Source: an uncultured Oscillibacter sp. (GTDB taxonomy: Bacteria; Bacillota; Clostridia; Oscillospirales; Oscillospiraceae). From it: a DNA stretch of 20,708 nucleotides. This document shows positions 1-6,311 of this stretch, in pieces. The position numbers and the translations under genes were made by a program. The notes beneath the pieces are model-generated. The model did not search any database. It saw nothing but the letters and a program-made list of their open reading frames with translations, and was not told where the DNA came from. Where the stretch lies: assembly GCA_910585165.1 (NCBI GenBank), contig CAJUBX010000039.1:1-20708 (forward strand). The letters are read 5' to 3'. The stretch's first letter is position 1. Every line of letters starts with the position of its first letter.

Positions 1-70
1 CACTGTGCCTTTCTCTGTCTTCGACTTCCTTTAACTGCGCTTTTGGACACTCCTTCACGGCGGAACCCCC

Positions 71-99
71 TTGACTTTTCGCCTCAAAGCGTGGATAAT
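71..99 (+). promoter_or_regulatory. Sigma-A type promoter of gltX-asnA
   Basis: A -35 hexamer TTGACT (71-76) is separated by exactly 17 bases from a -10 hexamer GATAAT (94-99). Transcription would begin near base 106, giving a leader of about 50 bases before the gltX start at 158. The rest of bases 1-157 shows no gene I can support. Confidence 0.8.
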
Positions 100-157
100 G
101 GCAATATCTATCTGCCAAACCCGCCGGGCCTGCCCGGCTTGATATGGAGGTCTACCT

Positions 158-1642
158 ATGGCTACCGACGGCCGCTTTTTCGAAGACATGGAGGCCCGCA
201 TCCCTAAAGGAACGGTCCGCACCCGCTTTGCCCCCTCTCCCACGGGCTACATGCATGTGGGCAATCTCCGCACCGCCCTGTACACCTGGCTTATTGCCCG
301 GCATCACCACGGCGCCTTTATCCTCCGCATCGAGGATACCGACCAGGGCCGCCTGGTGGAGGGCGCTACCGGCGTTATCTACCGCACCATGGCGGAGTGC
401 GGCCTGACCCACGACGAGGGACCCGATGTGGGCGGCCCTGTGGGTCCCTACATCCAGTCGGAGCGCCGGGACCTGTACGGCAAGTACGCCAAGCTGCTGG
501 TGGACAAAGGCGCGGCCTACTACTGCTTCTGCGAGAAAACCGAATCCGGGGAGGACAGCGGCGACTTCGGCCGCGCCGCCGACCCCTGCCGCAGCCTCTC
601 CCAGGAGGAAATCGACGCCAACCTGATGGCAGGCATGCCCTACGTTATCCGCCAGCGCATTCCCCAGGAGGGAACCACCACATTCCACGACGTCAGCTTC
701 GGGGACATCACCGTGGAGAACAAGACCCTGGACGACCAGGTCCTCCTCAAGCGGGATGGCCTTCCCACCTACAACTTCGCCAACGTGGTCGACGACCACC
801 TCATGGGCATCACCCACGTGGTCCGGGGCAGCGAATACCTCTCCTCCGCCCCCAAGTATAACCTGCTGTACGAGGCCTTCGGCTGGGATATTCCCACCTA
901 TGTCCACTGCTCCCCGGTCATGCGGGACCAGCACAATAAAATGAGCAAACGCCACGGAGACCCCTCTTATGAGGACCTGATTGCCGGGGGATACCTGACC
1001 TCCGCCGTGCTGAACTATGTGGCCCTTCTCGGCTGGGCACCCAAGGGCGAGCGCAGCGAGCAGGAGGTCTTCTCCCTGGAGGAGCTGGTGGACGCTTTCG
1101 ACATCGCGGGCATCTCCAAGTCCCCCGCCATTTTCGACATGGAGAAGCTGACCTACTTCAACGCCCTCTACCTCCGCGCCATGTCCCCGGAGGACTTCGC
1201 CAAAATTGCGGAGCCCTACATCCGGCAGGCCGTGAAGAACCCCGGCATCGACGCAGCGGCGGTGGCCGCCCTGCTCCAGGCCCGGTGCGAAAAGCTGACG
1301 GACATTCCGGAAAAGGTGGACTTCTTCGACGCGCTGCCGGACTACGACGCCGCCCTCTTTAGCAACAAGAAGTCCAAGACCGACGGCGAGATTTCCAAAC
1401 GGATGCTGGAGGCCGCCCTTCCCGCCCTGGAATCCTTGGCGGACTGGACCCGGGATGGCGTTCACGACTGCCTGATCTCCCTGGCGGAGCGGCTTGGCGT
1501 GAAGAACGCCACACTGATGTGGCCCGTCCGCATCGCCGCGGCGGGCAAACAGGTAACTCCCGGCGGCGCGGTGGAAATCTGCCACATTCTGGGCAAAGCG
1601 GAAACCCTCCGGCGGCTCCGCCTGGGCTTGGAAAAGCTGTAA
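158..1642 (+). CDS. gltX: Glutamate--tRNA ligase (GluRS)
   Basis: This cytoplasmic class I aminoacyl-tRNA synthetase attaches glutamate to tRNA using ATP. The protein has 494 residues, normal for the family. Residues 21-36 carry the signature RFAPSPTG followed by HVGN, the HIGH-type ATP motif, and residues 261-265 are KMSKR, the second catalytic motif. Cys123, Cys125 and Cys144 sit where some GluRS enzymes bind zinc, so a zinc site is possible. A GGAGG ribosome site at 146-150 lies 7 bases before the ATG at 158. That supports this start even though it adds about 18 residues before the usual N terminus; the ATG at 188 lacks a comparable site. In clostridia this enzyme often also charges tRNA-Gln for GatCAB, but that is inference here. 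asnA follows after 43 bases. Confidence 0.96.
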   Translation: MATDGRFFEDMEARIPKGTVRTRFAPSPTGYMHVGNLRTALYTWLIARHHHGAFILRIEDTDQGRLVEGATGVIYRTMAECGLTHDEGPDVGGPVGPYIQSERRDLYGKYAKLLVDKGAAYYCFCEKTESGEDSGDFGRAADPCRSLSQEEIDANLMAGMPYVIRQRIPQEGTTTFHDVSFGDITVENKTLDDQVLLKRDGLPTYNFANVVDDHLMGITHVVRGSEYLSSAPKYNLLYEAFGWDIPTYVHCSPVMRDQHNKMSKRHGDPSYEDLIAGGYLTSAVLNYVALLGWAPKGERSEQEVFSLEELVDAFDIAGISKSPAIFDMEKLTYFNALYLRAMSPEDFAKIAEPYIRQAVKNPGIDAAAVAALLQARCEKLTDIPEKVDFFDALPDYDAALFSNKKSKTDGEISKRMLEAALPALESLADWTRDGVHDCLISLAERLGVKNATLMWPVRIAAAGKQVTPGGAVEICHILGKAETLRRLRLGLEKL

Positions 1643-1685
1643 GCTTTCCGCCCCATATTCTGAAATAAAGGACTGGTTTTATCAC

Positions 1686-2693
1686 ATGAGCAAGCTCACC
1701 ATTCCCCAGGGCTACCGGATGCCCTTGAGCAACAACGAGCTCCAGCGGGCCATTGAGCTCATTCACGAGGACTTCCAGCGCAACCTCACCCTGCGGCTGA
1801 ACCTGCACCGGGTCTCCGCCCCCCTGTTCGTGGACGGGCGCACGGGCTTGAACGACGACCTCAACGGCGTGGAGAGGCCCGTCAGCTTCGACATCCCCGA
1901 TGTGGGCACCCAGGGCCAGGTGGTCCACTCCCTGGCCAAGTGGAAGCGCCTGGCCCTCAAGCGCTATGAATTCCCTGTGGGCTGCGGCCTTTTTACCGAC
2001 ATGAACGCCATCCGCCGGGACGAGGTTGTAGACAACCTCCACTCCATTTACGTAGACCAGTGGGACTGGGAAAAGCACATTGCCCAGAAGGACCGGAACC
2101 TTCAGTATTTGAAGGACACCGTACGGGACATTGTGGGTGCCCTGTGCGACACGGCCTCCGTACTGCGCAACCACTTCCCCGTCCTCACCTTCCGGCCGGA
2201 CCGGGACGTGTATTTCATCACCACCCAGGAGCTGGAGGACCGCTATCCCCACCTGGACCCTGCGGAACGGGAGACGGAGGTCTGCCGGAAGCACCGGACG
2301 GTATTCCTGATGCAGATCGGCAAAACCCTGAAATCCGGCGGGCGGCACGACGGCCGGGCCCCGGACTACGACGACTGGGAGCTGAACGGGGACATTCTTA
2401 TGTGGAATCCGGTTTTGGGGCGCTCTTTCGAAGTCTCCTCCATGGGCGTCCGGGTGGATGCGGCGGCCATGGATCGCCAGCTCACCGCCGCCGGGTGCGA
2501 CCAGCGGCGGAAACTCCCCTTCCATCAGATGCTGTTAAACGGCGAACTGCCCCAGTCCATCGGCGGCGGCATCGGAATGTCCCGGGTGTGCATGCTTCTC
2601 CTGGGGGCCTGCCACATCGGCGAGGTCCAGGCCAGCTTGTGGGACCGGGAGACCGTCGAGGGCTGTGAAAAGGCGGGCATTACCCTTCTGTAG
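1686..2693 (+). CDS. asnA: Aspartate--ammonia ligase (AsnA-type asparagine synthetase)
   Basis: AsnA makes asparagine from aspartate, free ammonia and ATP, and is structurally related to class II aminoacyl-tRNA synthetases. At 335 residues it matches the family length (about 330). The N-terminal stretch with NLTLRLNLHRVSAPLF, followed by VERPVSFDIP and then SLAKWKR, is characteristic. A motif-3-like segment, GGGIGMSRVCMLLL, lies near the C terminus. The gene follows gltX by 43 bases with no promoter or T-box-sized leader between them, so they are probably co-transcribed. The ribosome site AAAGGA (1667-1672) sits 13 bases from the ATG, rather far, so initiation may be moderate. A strong hairpin terminator follows. 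Confidence 0.95.
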   Translation: MSKLTIPQGYRMPLSNNELQRAIELIHEDFQRNLTLRLNLHRVSAPLFVDGRTGLNDDLNGVERPVSFDIPDVGTQGQVVHSLAKWKRLALKRYEFPVGCGLFTDMNAIRRDEVVDNLHSIYVDQWDWEKHIAQKDRNLQYLKDTVRDIVGALCDTASVLRNHFPVLTFRPDRDVYFITTQELEDRYPHLDPAERETEVCRKHRTVFLMQIGKTLKSGGRHDGRAPDYDDWELNGDILMWNPVLGRSFEVSSMGVRVDAAAMDRQLTAAGCDQRRKLPFHQMLLNGELPQSIGGGIGMSRVCMLLLGACHIGEVQASLWDRETVEGCEKAGITLL

Positions 2694-2751
2694 CCAGGCG
2701 GCTTGAAACGGGGCCGGAGTTCTTTCCGGGAAATGCCGCAGAACATAAAGA

Positions 2752-2791
2752 GGTCCGGCGCGGACTATACCGCGCCGGACCGTTTGTTTTT
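2752..2791 (+). terminator. Intrinsic terminator after asnA
   Basis: A perfect 12-bp inverted repeat (2752-2763 with 2770-2781) closes a 6-base loop and is followed by GTTTGTTTTT. It ends the gltX-asnA transcript. The opposite strand also has a modest T-rich tail, so it may stop convergent hpf transcription too. Confidence 0.9.
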
Positions 2792-2811
2792 GGGAAGCCG
2801 GGAACCGCCCC

Positions 2812-3357
2812 TTACTCCTCCTCGTCGGTGACGATGAGGCCGTAGCCGCCGCTCTTCCGGCGGTAAACGATGCACAGGCTGTCGTCCTCGCTGCTGCGGA
2901 AGACGAAGAAGCTGTGGTCCAGCAGGTTCATCTGCAAAATGGCCTCCTCCGTGCTCATGGGCTTCACGGCGAAGCGCTTGGTGCGGACCACGGCGAACTC
3001 CTTCTCCTCCGCCACCTCAAAGTCGCTGACAGGGGCGGGAGGCGGGAAGCCCTCGCTCCGCAGGCGCTTGGAGAGCCGGGTCTTGTTCTTCAGAATCTGG
3101 CGCTCGATATAGCCCACGGCGGCGTCCACGGCGCCGCGCATATCGCCGTCCGGCGCCTCCGTCTGGGCCCGGAGCAAAGCGCCGCCGCTCCGGACGGTGA
3201 TCTCCACTGTGCAGCGGTGATCCTTCTCCACCGAGAATGTCACAAACGCGGTGGTATCCTCCCGGAAATACTTTTCCAGCTTGGCGATTTTCTTTTCCGT
3301 ATAGGCCTTGATGGAATCGTTGAGGGAGACCTTCTTGCAGGCGTAGGTGTACTTCAT
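2812..3357 (-). CDS. hpf: Ribosome hibernation promoting factor, long form
   Basis: Long HPF binds idle 30S subunits and dimerises 70S ribosomes into translationally silent 100S particles. The 181-residue protein has an N-terminal S30AE/YfiA domain (about residues 1-100). A variable linker (about 101-125) leads to the C-terminal dimerisation domain (about 125-178), with FAVKPMSTEEAILQMNLLDH followed by FFVFR. This two-domain length separates it from short HPF and YfiA. I chose the ATG at 3357 because GAAAGGAG lies 8 bases upstream (3366-3373). A longer reading frame upstream starts in non-coding sequence and adds nothing resembling the family. The gene is monocistronic and convergent with asnA. 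Its leader contains a hairpin, listed separately. Confidence 0.95.
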   Translation of the reverse strand: MKYTYACKKVSLNDSIKAYTEKKIAKLEKYFREDTTAFVTFSVEKDHRCTVEITVRSGGALLRAQTEAPDGDMRGAVDAAVGYIERQILKNKTRLSKRLRSEGFPPPAPVSDFEVAEEKEFAVVRTKRFAVKPMSTEEAILQMNLLDHSFFVFRSSEDDSLCIVYRRKSGGYGLIVTDEEE

Positions 3358-3378
3358 CGAGATCGCTCCTTTCGTGTG

Positions 3379-3426
3379 AAAAGGGCCGGTGAGGGGCTTT
3401 GCGGGGCCCTTTTGTATAATATAACA
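3379..3426 (-). promoter_or_regulatory. Putative hpf promoter and 5' leader hairpin
   Basis: On the minus strand an extended -10, TGTTATATT (3418-3426), could start transcription near base 3411; no good -35 is visible. The predicted leader would then open with a 9-bp inverted repeat, AAAAGGGCC (3405-3413 read on the minus strand) pairing with GGCCCTTTT (3379-3387), with a 17-base loop. It ends only 5 bases before the ribosome binding site. The inverted repeat is seen directly; promoter and function are inferred. Confidence 0.5.
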
Positions 3427-3525
3427 TATTTGTATTGAAATGGGAAGGGGAAAGCGGCTTTTTTTCAAAATATTCACAAAGCTTTTTCCGGGGAACCGCC
3501 AGGACGGCGGCCCGGTGGAGTTTAA

Positions 3526-3686
3526 GGGCCTATCCGTAAATTGGGCGTGCGCAGATTGCGCTGCCAGATTTGGCACCGGACGAGGCGATTTTTCGCTTAC
3601 CGGGCTGCCGCCCGGCAGGGAAAATCAACGAAGTATGATACGATATCCGCAAGCAAGATGTGTGCGGATGATTTGCGGATAGGCTC
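3526..3686 (+). mobile_element. MITE-like element, copy A (161 bp)
   Basis: This is one of two copies in the window; the other is at 5761-5921. Both are exactly 161 bp and align without gaps, with 33 mismatches by hand count, about 80% identity. The ends are imperfect inverted repeats of the form GRGCCTATCCG, and a G/C-rich near-palindrome sits at the centre (3600-3615). TAA occurs directly on both sides (3523-3525 and 3687-3689), consistent with a 3-bp target duplication. There is no coding capacity, so movement would need a transposase elsewhere. Bases 3427-3525, between this element and the hpf promoter, show nothing gene-like. Confidence 0.8.
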
Positions 3687-3689
3687 TAA

Positions 3690-3800
3690 AAAGCTTCCTG
3701 GCCCCGCCAATCTCCGGCATTCGACAGTAAAAGACAAAAACCGGCAAAACTTCCTATTTACAAAACCTGGATAATATGGTACTTTGATATAGGAAGCTTT
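3690..3800. other. Gene-free spacer closed by a 10-bp inverted repeat
   Basis: AAAGCTTCCT (3690-3699) and AGGAAGCTTT (3791-3800) are perfect inverted repeats about 91 bases apart. The interior is comparatively A-rich, unlike its surroundings, and has no convincing reading frame. It begins directly after MITE copy A. It could be a structured RNA, a remnant of a mobile element or chance. Confidence 0.35.
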
Positions 3801-3820
3801 CCAATATCCCACCCGCTTGG

Positions 3821-3855
3821 GCCGCACGCCGTTTCGCCGTGCGGCTCCTTTTTAT
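3821..3855 (+). terminator. Plus-strand terminator-like hairpin with no obvious gene
   Basis: GCCGCACG (3821-3828) pairs with CGTGCGGC (3838-3845) and is followed by TCCTTTTTAT. This has the form of an intrinsic terminator on the plus strand, yet no plus-strand gene lies upstream before asnA, which already has its own terminator. Confidence 0.55.
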
Positions 3856-3861
3856 CCGCAG

Positions 3862-3889
3862 AAAAAACCGCCCGCTGCCGGGCGGTTTT
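3862..3889 (-). terminator. Terminator of the rqcP-yabR block
   Basis: An 11-bp stem (3864-3874 with 3879-3889) with a 4-base loop lies directly after the yabR stop codon. On the minus strand the stem ends in a run of T residues (A-run 3862-3867 on the plus strand). Confidence 0.85.
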
Positions 3890-3891
3890 CC

Positions 3892-4350
3892 TTATCTTCT
3901 TCTTCTCCCCCGCTTGCCGTCCATGCCCCGGTTCAGGTCCGCCATCTTCCCCTCCGAGGAGGAGAGGAAGCGCTTCAGCTTATCCTCGAAATCCTGGTCC
4001 CCCGACGGCGGCAGGGGCGCGGGCTTTCCCCGGCCCTGAAACTGCGGCTGGGCGGGCGGGGCCGCCGGACGGGGCCCGGAGCCTGTCCGGGGCGGGCGGG
4101 GAGACCGCCGCTCCTGCTGAGGCAGGGCCTTTTTAATGGAGAGGTTTATTCTCCCGTTTTCCGCAGACAGGACCAGAACCTTTACGGCCTGCCCCGTCTG
4201 AAGGTGGTCGTGTACGTCCTCCACAAAGGTATTGGCGATTTCCGAGATATGTACCAGCCCGGAACCGCCTCCCTCCAGCGCCACAAAAGCGCCGAATTTC
4301 ATAATGCTGGTGACTTTGCCTTCCAGAATGCTCCCAACCTGAGGCTCCAT
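3892..4350 (-). CDS. yabR: S1 domain RNA-binding protein, YabR/CvfD-like
   Basis: The 152-residue protein begins with one S1 RNA-binding domain (residues 1-75), with GSILEGKVTSIMKFGAFVAL and then GLVHISEIA. It continues through a Pro/Arg-rich linker (about 76-115) and ends with DFEDKLKRFLSSSEGKMADL and a basic tail, GKRGRRRR. This layout, including the FEDKLKRFL helix, matches YabR of Bacillus and its CvfD relatives, which associate with the ribosome or act as post-transcriptional regulators in other Firmicutes. Function here is by family only. It is the last gene of its block, as in Bacillus where yabR follows divIC. The GGGAGA ribosome site is about 12 bases before the ATG, somewhat far. 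It could instead be named a general stress protein 13-like S1 protein. Confidence 0.85.
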   Translation of the reverse strand: MEPQVGSILEGKVTSIMKFGAFVALEGGGSGLVHISEIANTFVEDVHDHLQTGQAVKVLVLSAENGRINLSIKKALPQQERRSPRPPRTGSGPRPAAPPAQPQFQGRGKPAPLPPSGDQDFEDKLKRFLSSSEGKMADLNRGMDGKRGRRRR

Positions 4351-4403
4351 ACGGTATCTAGTTTCTCCCTTCCCTTGATTCGCGGGGTAAAATGGCCCGG
4401 CGC

Positions 4404-4706
4404 TCAGCTGCCTACGTCAAAAACGTACTCCCCCGGCAGGAGCCAGCCCAGCTCCCGGCGGGCGATCTCCTGCATCTTCTCAGGCGTGCAGCCCTCCTCG
4501 ATGTCCGCCGCCAGAGCGTCGTTTTCCTGACGCTTGCTTTCCACCTCGGCGGCGATCCGGGTCCTTTCCGCCTCGGCGTCCAACACCTGCTCCCGCAGGG
4601 CGTACACCTTGCAGACCAGCGCGGCCAGCAGAATCACGATTAACAGCTTGGTCAAAAGGCCCGTGCGGAGCTTTACCGCCTTTGGCGTTTTTCGCTGCTT
4701 TCCCAT
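4404..4706 (-). CDS. divIC: Septum formation initiator, DivIC/FtsB family
   Basis: DivIC is a small bitopic divisome protein that works with FtsL and DivIB at the septum. The 100-residue protein has a basic N terminus (residues 1-14), one membrane helix (about 16-37) and a coiled coil (about 38-70). The closing segment PEKMQEIARRELGWLLPGEYVF is typical of the family. I chose the ATG at 4706 because GGGGA lies 8 bases upstream; a GTG at 4739 would add 11 residues without a comparable site. The gene sits between yabQ and yabR as in Bacillus. Its first 227 bases are also covered by the open frame of yabQ, which is unusual. Confidence 0.92.
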   Translation of the reverse strand: MGKQRKTPKAVKLRTGLLTKLLIVILLAALVCKVYALREQVLDAEAERTRIAAEVESKRQENDALAADIEEGCTPEKMQEIARRELGWLLPGEYVFDVGS

Positions 4707-5169
4707 TTCTGCCGTCCCCTTTCCCGGTCCTGTACCCACTTTTTCTTATTGTAAAGCATTTGCGCCAAAAATAAAAGAGGTTTTTTCCCCGGCGGGCCAT
4801 TTTTTTATAAAAATTTCTGGTCCACTCCAGGGGAAGCCACAAAAGACGCCACAAAAACGCCAGCGTATCCGCCCAAAAGGCCCACAGGGGCCGCAGCAAT
4901 TCCGAAAAAACGCAGAAAAACAGCGCCGCTCCCCCCGCCGCCCCCACAATCAGAAAGCCGCGGAGCTGGCCCTCGGCCCGGCGGAGCAGAAAGAGGAACA
5001 TGGCTCCGCACACCGCCAGGCAGTAGGCCCCGTCCAAAAGGCCGGTCATCCGGGGAACCCGGACCCGGAAGGGGCGCAGCAGATCATACAGCAAAGCGGC
5101 GGACAGGCCCAGGAGAATGGACTGCCCAAATACCAGCAGCTGCCAGGCCGCCCGGCTTCCCATGCTCAC
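4480..5169 (-). CDS. yabQ: Spore cortex biosynthesis protein YabQ, with C-terminal read-through
   Basis: YabQ is a membrane protein of the outer forespore membrane, needed for spore cortex formation in Bacillus. The N-terminal part has the family start, with AALLYDLLRPFRVR after the first membrane helix (about residues 7-27). Three or four further hydrophobic segments lie between about 40 and 115, followed by a basic tail with NFYKKMARRGK. After about residue 154 the frame runs on inside divIC for 75 residues of Gly/Arg/Lys-rich sequence with no family character. This suggests a lost stop codon or frameshift near the native end. The GTG at 5169 overlaps the yabP stop by 4 bases (GTGA); the ATG at 5163 is an alternative start two codons in. 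The membrane portion is secure, the tail is not. Confidence 0.8.
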   Translation of the reverse strand: MSMGSRAAWQLLVFGQSILLGLSAALLYDLLRPFRVRVPRMTGLLDGAYCLAVCGAMFLFLLRRAEGQLRGFLIVGAAGGAALFFCVFSELLRPLWAFWADTLAFLWRLLWLPLEWTRNFYKKMARRGKNLFYFWRKCFTIRKSGYRTGKGDGRNGKAAKNAKGGKAPHGPFDQAVNRDSAGRAGLQGVRPAGAGVGRRGGKDPDRRRGGKQASGKRRSGGGHRGGLHA

Positions 5170-5447
5170 CCGAACAGGCGGCCCAGGAATCCGCCCCGTC
5201 CGGGTCCCTGGTCCTCATAGCTCAGGGAGTCAATCCTCCCGTCCACGTGGAGCTCTCCCCCGTCCAGGGACAGCTTCCCGATGTGCAGGTCCTCCCCCGT
5301 AATGACCAGGGTCCCTGCGGCGGTGGTCATAACAATGCCGGTCTCGTCAAAGCGCTCCACATCCTCCACGCCGGAGACGGTCAGGCGCTCACGCCCGTCC
5401 AGCTCCAGGCGGTGGGCGGCGGCTTGGGGCACAGAGTAATCGTTCAT
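5166..5447 (-). CDS. yabP: Sporulation protein YabP (YabP/YqfC family)
   Basis: YabP is a small mother-cell sporulation protein; in Bacillus it belongs to the sigma-E regulon and its neighbour YabQ is needed for cortex assembly. The 93-residue protein has the family core: LTVSGVEDVERFDE, then IVMTTAAGTLVITGEDLHI and a short closing strand region with GRIDSLSYED. The ATG at 5447 has a good GGAGGG site about 7 bases upstream; the longer frame to 5468 adds only 7 residues. yabQ starts within its stop codon, indicating translational coupling. A sigma-E-like promoter lies directly upstream and overlaps the end of rqcP. Confidence 0.92.
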   Translation of the reverse strand: MNDYSVPQAAAHRLELDGRERLTVSGVEDVERFDETGIVMTTAAGTLVITGEDLHIGKLSLDGGELHVDGRIDSLSYEDQGPGRGGFLGRLFG

Positions 5448-5468
5448 GGTTCGTCCCTCCCTGTCCAC

Positions 5469-5498
5469 AGGATATGGCGGGAGGAATGGGATTATGAC
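5469..5498 (-). promoter_or_regulatory. Candidate sigma-E (sporulation) promoter of yabP-yabQ
   Basis: On the minus strand GTCATAAT (5491-5498) resembles the -35 element GTCATATT. After a 14-base spacer, CATATCCT (5469-5476) resembles the -10 element CATACANT. The leader would be about 15 bases, just enough for the yabP ribosome site. The -35 overlaps the rqcP stop codon. The match is by eye; the sigma-E control of yabP in Bacillus is known from the family. Confidence 0.55.
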
Positions 5499-5734
5499 AG
5501 CTGTTTGTAAAGCGCGGCGGCGTCGGCCTGCCGGACCGTTTCCTGGACGGACAGAACCTCCACCGTCACCTCCCTGGCCCCCAGGCGGAGGGAAATCTGA
5601 TCCCCCTCCTTCACCTCATAGGAGGCCCGGGCGGGACGGCCGTTCACGGAAACCAGCCCGTTGTCGCAGGCCTCGTTGGCCACGGTCCTCCGCTTGATCA
5701 GGCGGGAGACCTTTAAATATTTGTCCAGGCGCAT
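5492..5734 (-). CDS. rqcP: S4-domain RNA-binding protein RqcP (YabO)
   Basis: RqcP, an Hsp15-like S4 protein, binds stalled 50S subunits and works with RqcH to add alanine tails to blocked nascent chains. The 80-residue protein is almost all S4 domain. It starts MRLDKYLKVSRLIKRRTVAN and continues with NGLVSVNGRPARASYEVKEGD, the usual RNA-binding surface. The ATG at 5734 has an AGGAGG site 7 bases upstream (5742-5747). A longer frame reaching 5863 runs into the MITE-like element and is not part of the gene. Position before yabP matches Bacillus. MITE copy B ends about 13 bases before the ribosome site, so the promoter must lie in or beyond the element. Confidence 0.93.
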   Translation of the reverse strand: MRLDKYLKVSRLIKRRTVANEACDNGLVSVNGRPARASYEVKEGDQISLRLGAREVTVEVLSVQETVRQADAAALYKQLS

Positions 5735-5760
5735 GGCGCGCCCTCCTTTCCTGAAAATAA

Positions 5761-5921
5761 GAGCCTGTCCGTAAATTAGACGCGTGCAGATTGCGCCGTC
5801 AGATTTGCCGCCAAACGAGGCGGTTTTCCGCTTACCGGGCGGCCGCCCGGCAATGGAAACCAACGAAGCATGGCAGAAAATATGCAGGCAAGCTGTGTGC
5901 GTCTACTTTGCGGATAGGCTC
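5761..5921 (+). mobile_element. MITE-like element, copy B (161 bp)
   Basis: The second copy has the same length and orientation as the one at 3526-3686. Its inverted ends are long: the first 34 bases match the reverse complement of the last 34 with about 7 mismatches, sharing GAGCCTRTCCG and TAGACGC. A perfect 16-bp palindrome, CCGGGCGGCCGCCCGG, lies at the centre (5835-5850), so the whole element could fold into one long hairpin. TAA flanks it on both sides (5758-5760 and 5922-5924). It separates the hup terminator from rqcP and occupies the place where the rqcP promoter would be expected. No reading frame in it is credible. Confidence 0.85.
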
Positions 5922-5923
5922 TA

Positions 5924-5953
5924 AAACCGCCGGCAGTCCCCTGCCGGCGGTTT
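5924..5953 (-). terminator. Terminator after hup
   Basis: A perfect 13-bp stem (5924-5936 with 5941-5953) with a 4-base loop lies 20 bases after the hup stop codon. The minus-strand tail is short (TTTT including stem bases). The right TAA flank of MITE copy B overlaps its edge, so the element inserted directly against the terminator. Confidence 0.8.
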
Positions 5954-5973
5954 AAAGCGGACCGTTCCCCGAA

Positions 5974-6249
5974 TCAGCCGCCCACGATGTCCTTCAGCAC
6001 CTTGCCGGCCTTGAACACGGGCACCTTGGAGGCGGGGATATCAATGGGCTCCTTGGTCTTGGGGTTCCGGCCCACACGGGCCGCCCGCGGCTTCACTTCA
6101 AAAGAGCCAAAGCCCACCAGCTGAACCTTTTCGCCCTCCTTCAGGGCATCGGTGATGGCGTCCAGCGTAGCGGTAATCACGGTCTCGGCGTCCTTCTTGG
6201 AAACCTCCGCGGCCTCGGAAACGACATTGATCAGTTCTGCTTTGTTCAT
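5974..6249 (-). CDS. hup: DNA-binding protein HU
   Basis: HU is the main bacterial histone-like protein; its dimer bends and compacts DNA. The 91-residue protein matches the family end to end, with MNKAELINVVSEAAEVSKKD at the N terminus. The DNA-clamping arm contains GFGSFEVKPRAARVGRNPKT, and the close is VPVFKAGKVLKDIV. An AGGAGG site (6259-6264) lies 9 bases before the ATG. The gene follows mazG by 62 bases. That gap holds a weak promoter candidate, TTAACA with a TAGGAA 17 bases on, and an imperfect inverted repeat (6295-6316). A strong terminator follows, so hup may be expressed on its own as well as from upstream. Confidence 0.97.
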   Translation of the reverse strand: MNKAELINVVSEAAEVSKKDAETVITATLDAITDALKEGEKVQLVGFGSFEVKPRAARVGRNPKTKEPIDIPASKVPVFKAGKVLKDIVGG

Positions 6250-6311
6250 GAATGGTATCCTCCTGCAATCATTTGTGTTCTGGTATTTCCTATTCTTAAC
6301 GCAGTCGCGTG

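Noticed and set aside
152..1585. A 477-residue open frame antisense to gltX, and other long antisense frames (for example 7202-8902, 14116-15846 and 16394-18514)
   Set aside because: They are mirror frames of GC-rich genes with strong third-position bias. Their translations are low-complexity and resemble no family, and the opposite strand encodes clear proteins.
1643..1685. A T-box or riboswitch in front of asnA
   Set aside because: The gap is only 43 bases, far too short for a T-box leader, and contains no terminator hairpin.
2752..2791. A CRISPR or repeat array suggested by repeated hairpins in the window
   Set aside because: The hairpins differ in sequence and spacing, and no repeat-spacer pattern exists anywhere in the window.
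3358..3576. N-terminal extension of the hpf frame to 3576
   Set aside because: It covers the promoter, leader hairpin and part of the MITE-like element, has no family similarity, and the ATG at 3357 has a good ribosome site.
5735..5863. N-terminal extension of the rqcP frame
   Set aside because: It is translated MITE sequence; the family start MRLDKYLK at 5734 has an AGGAGG site.
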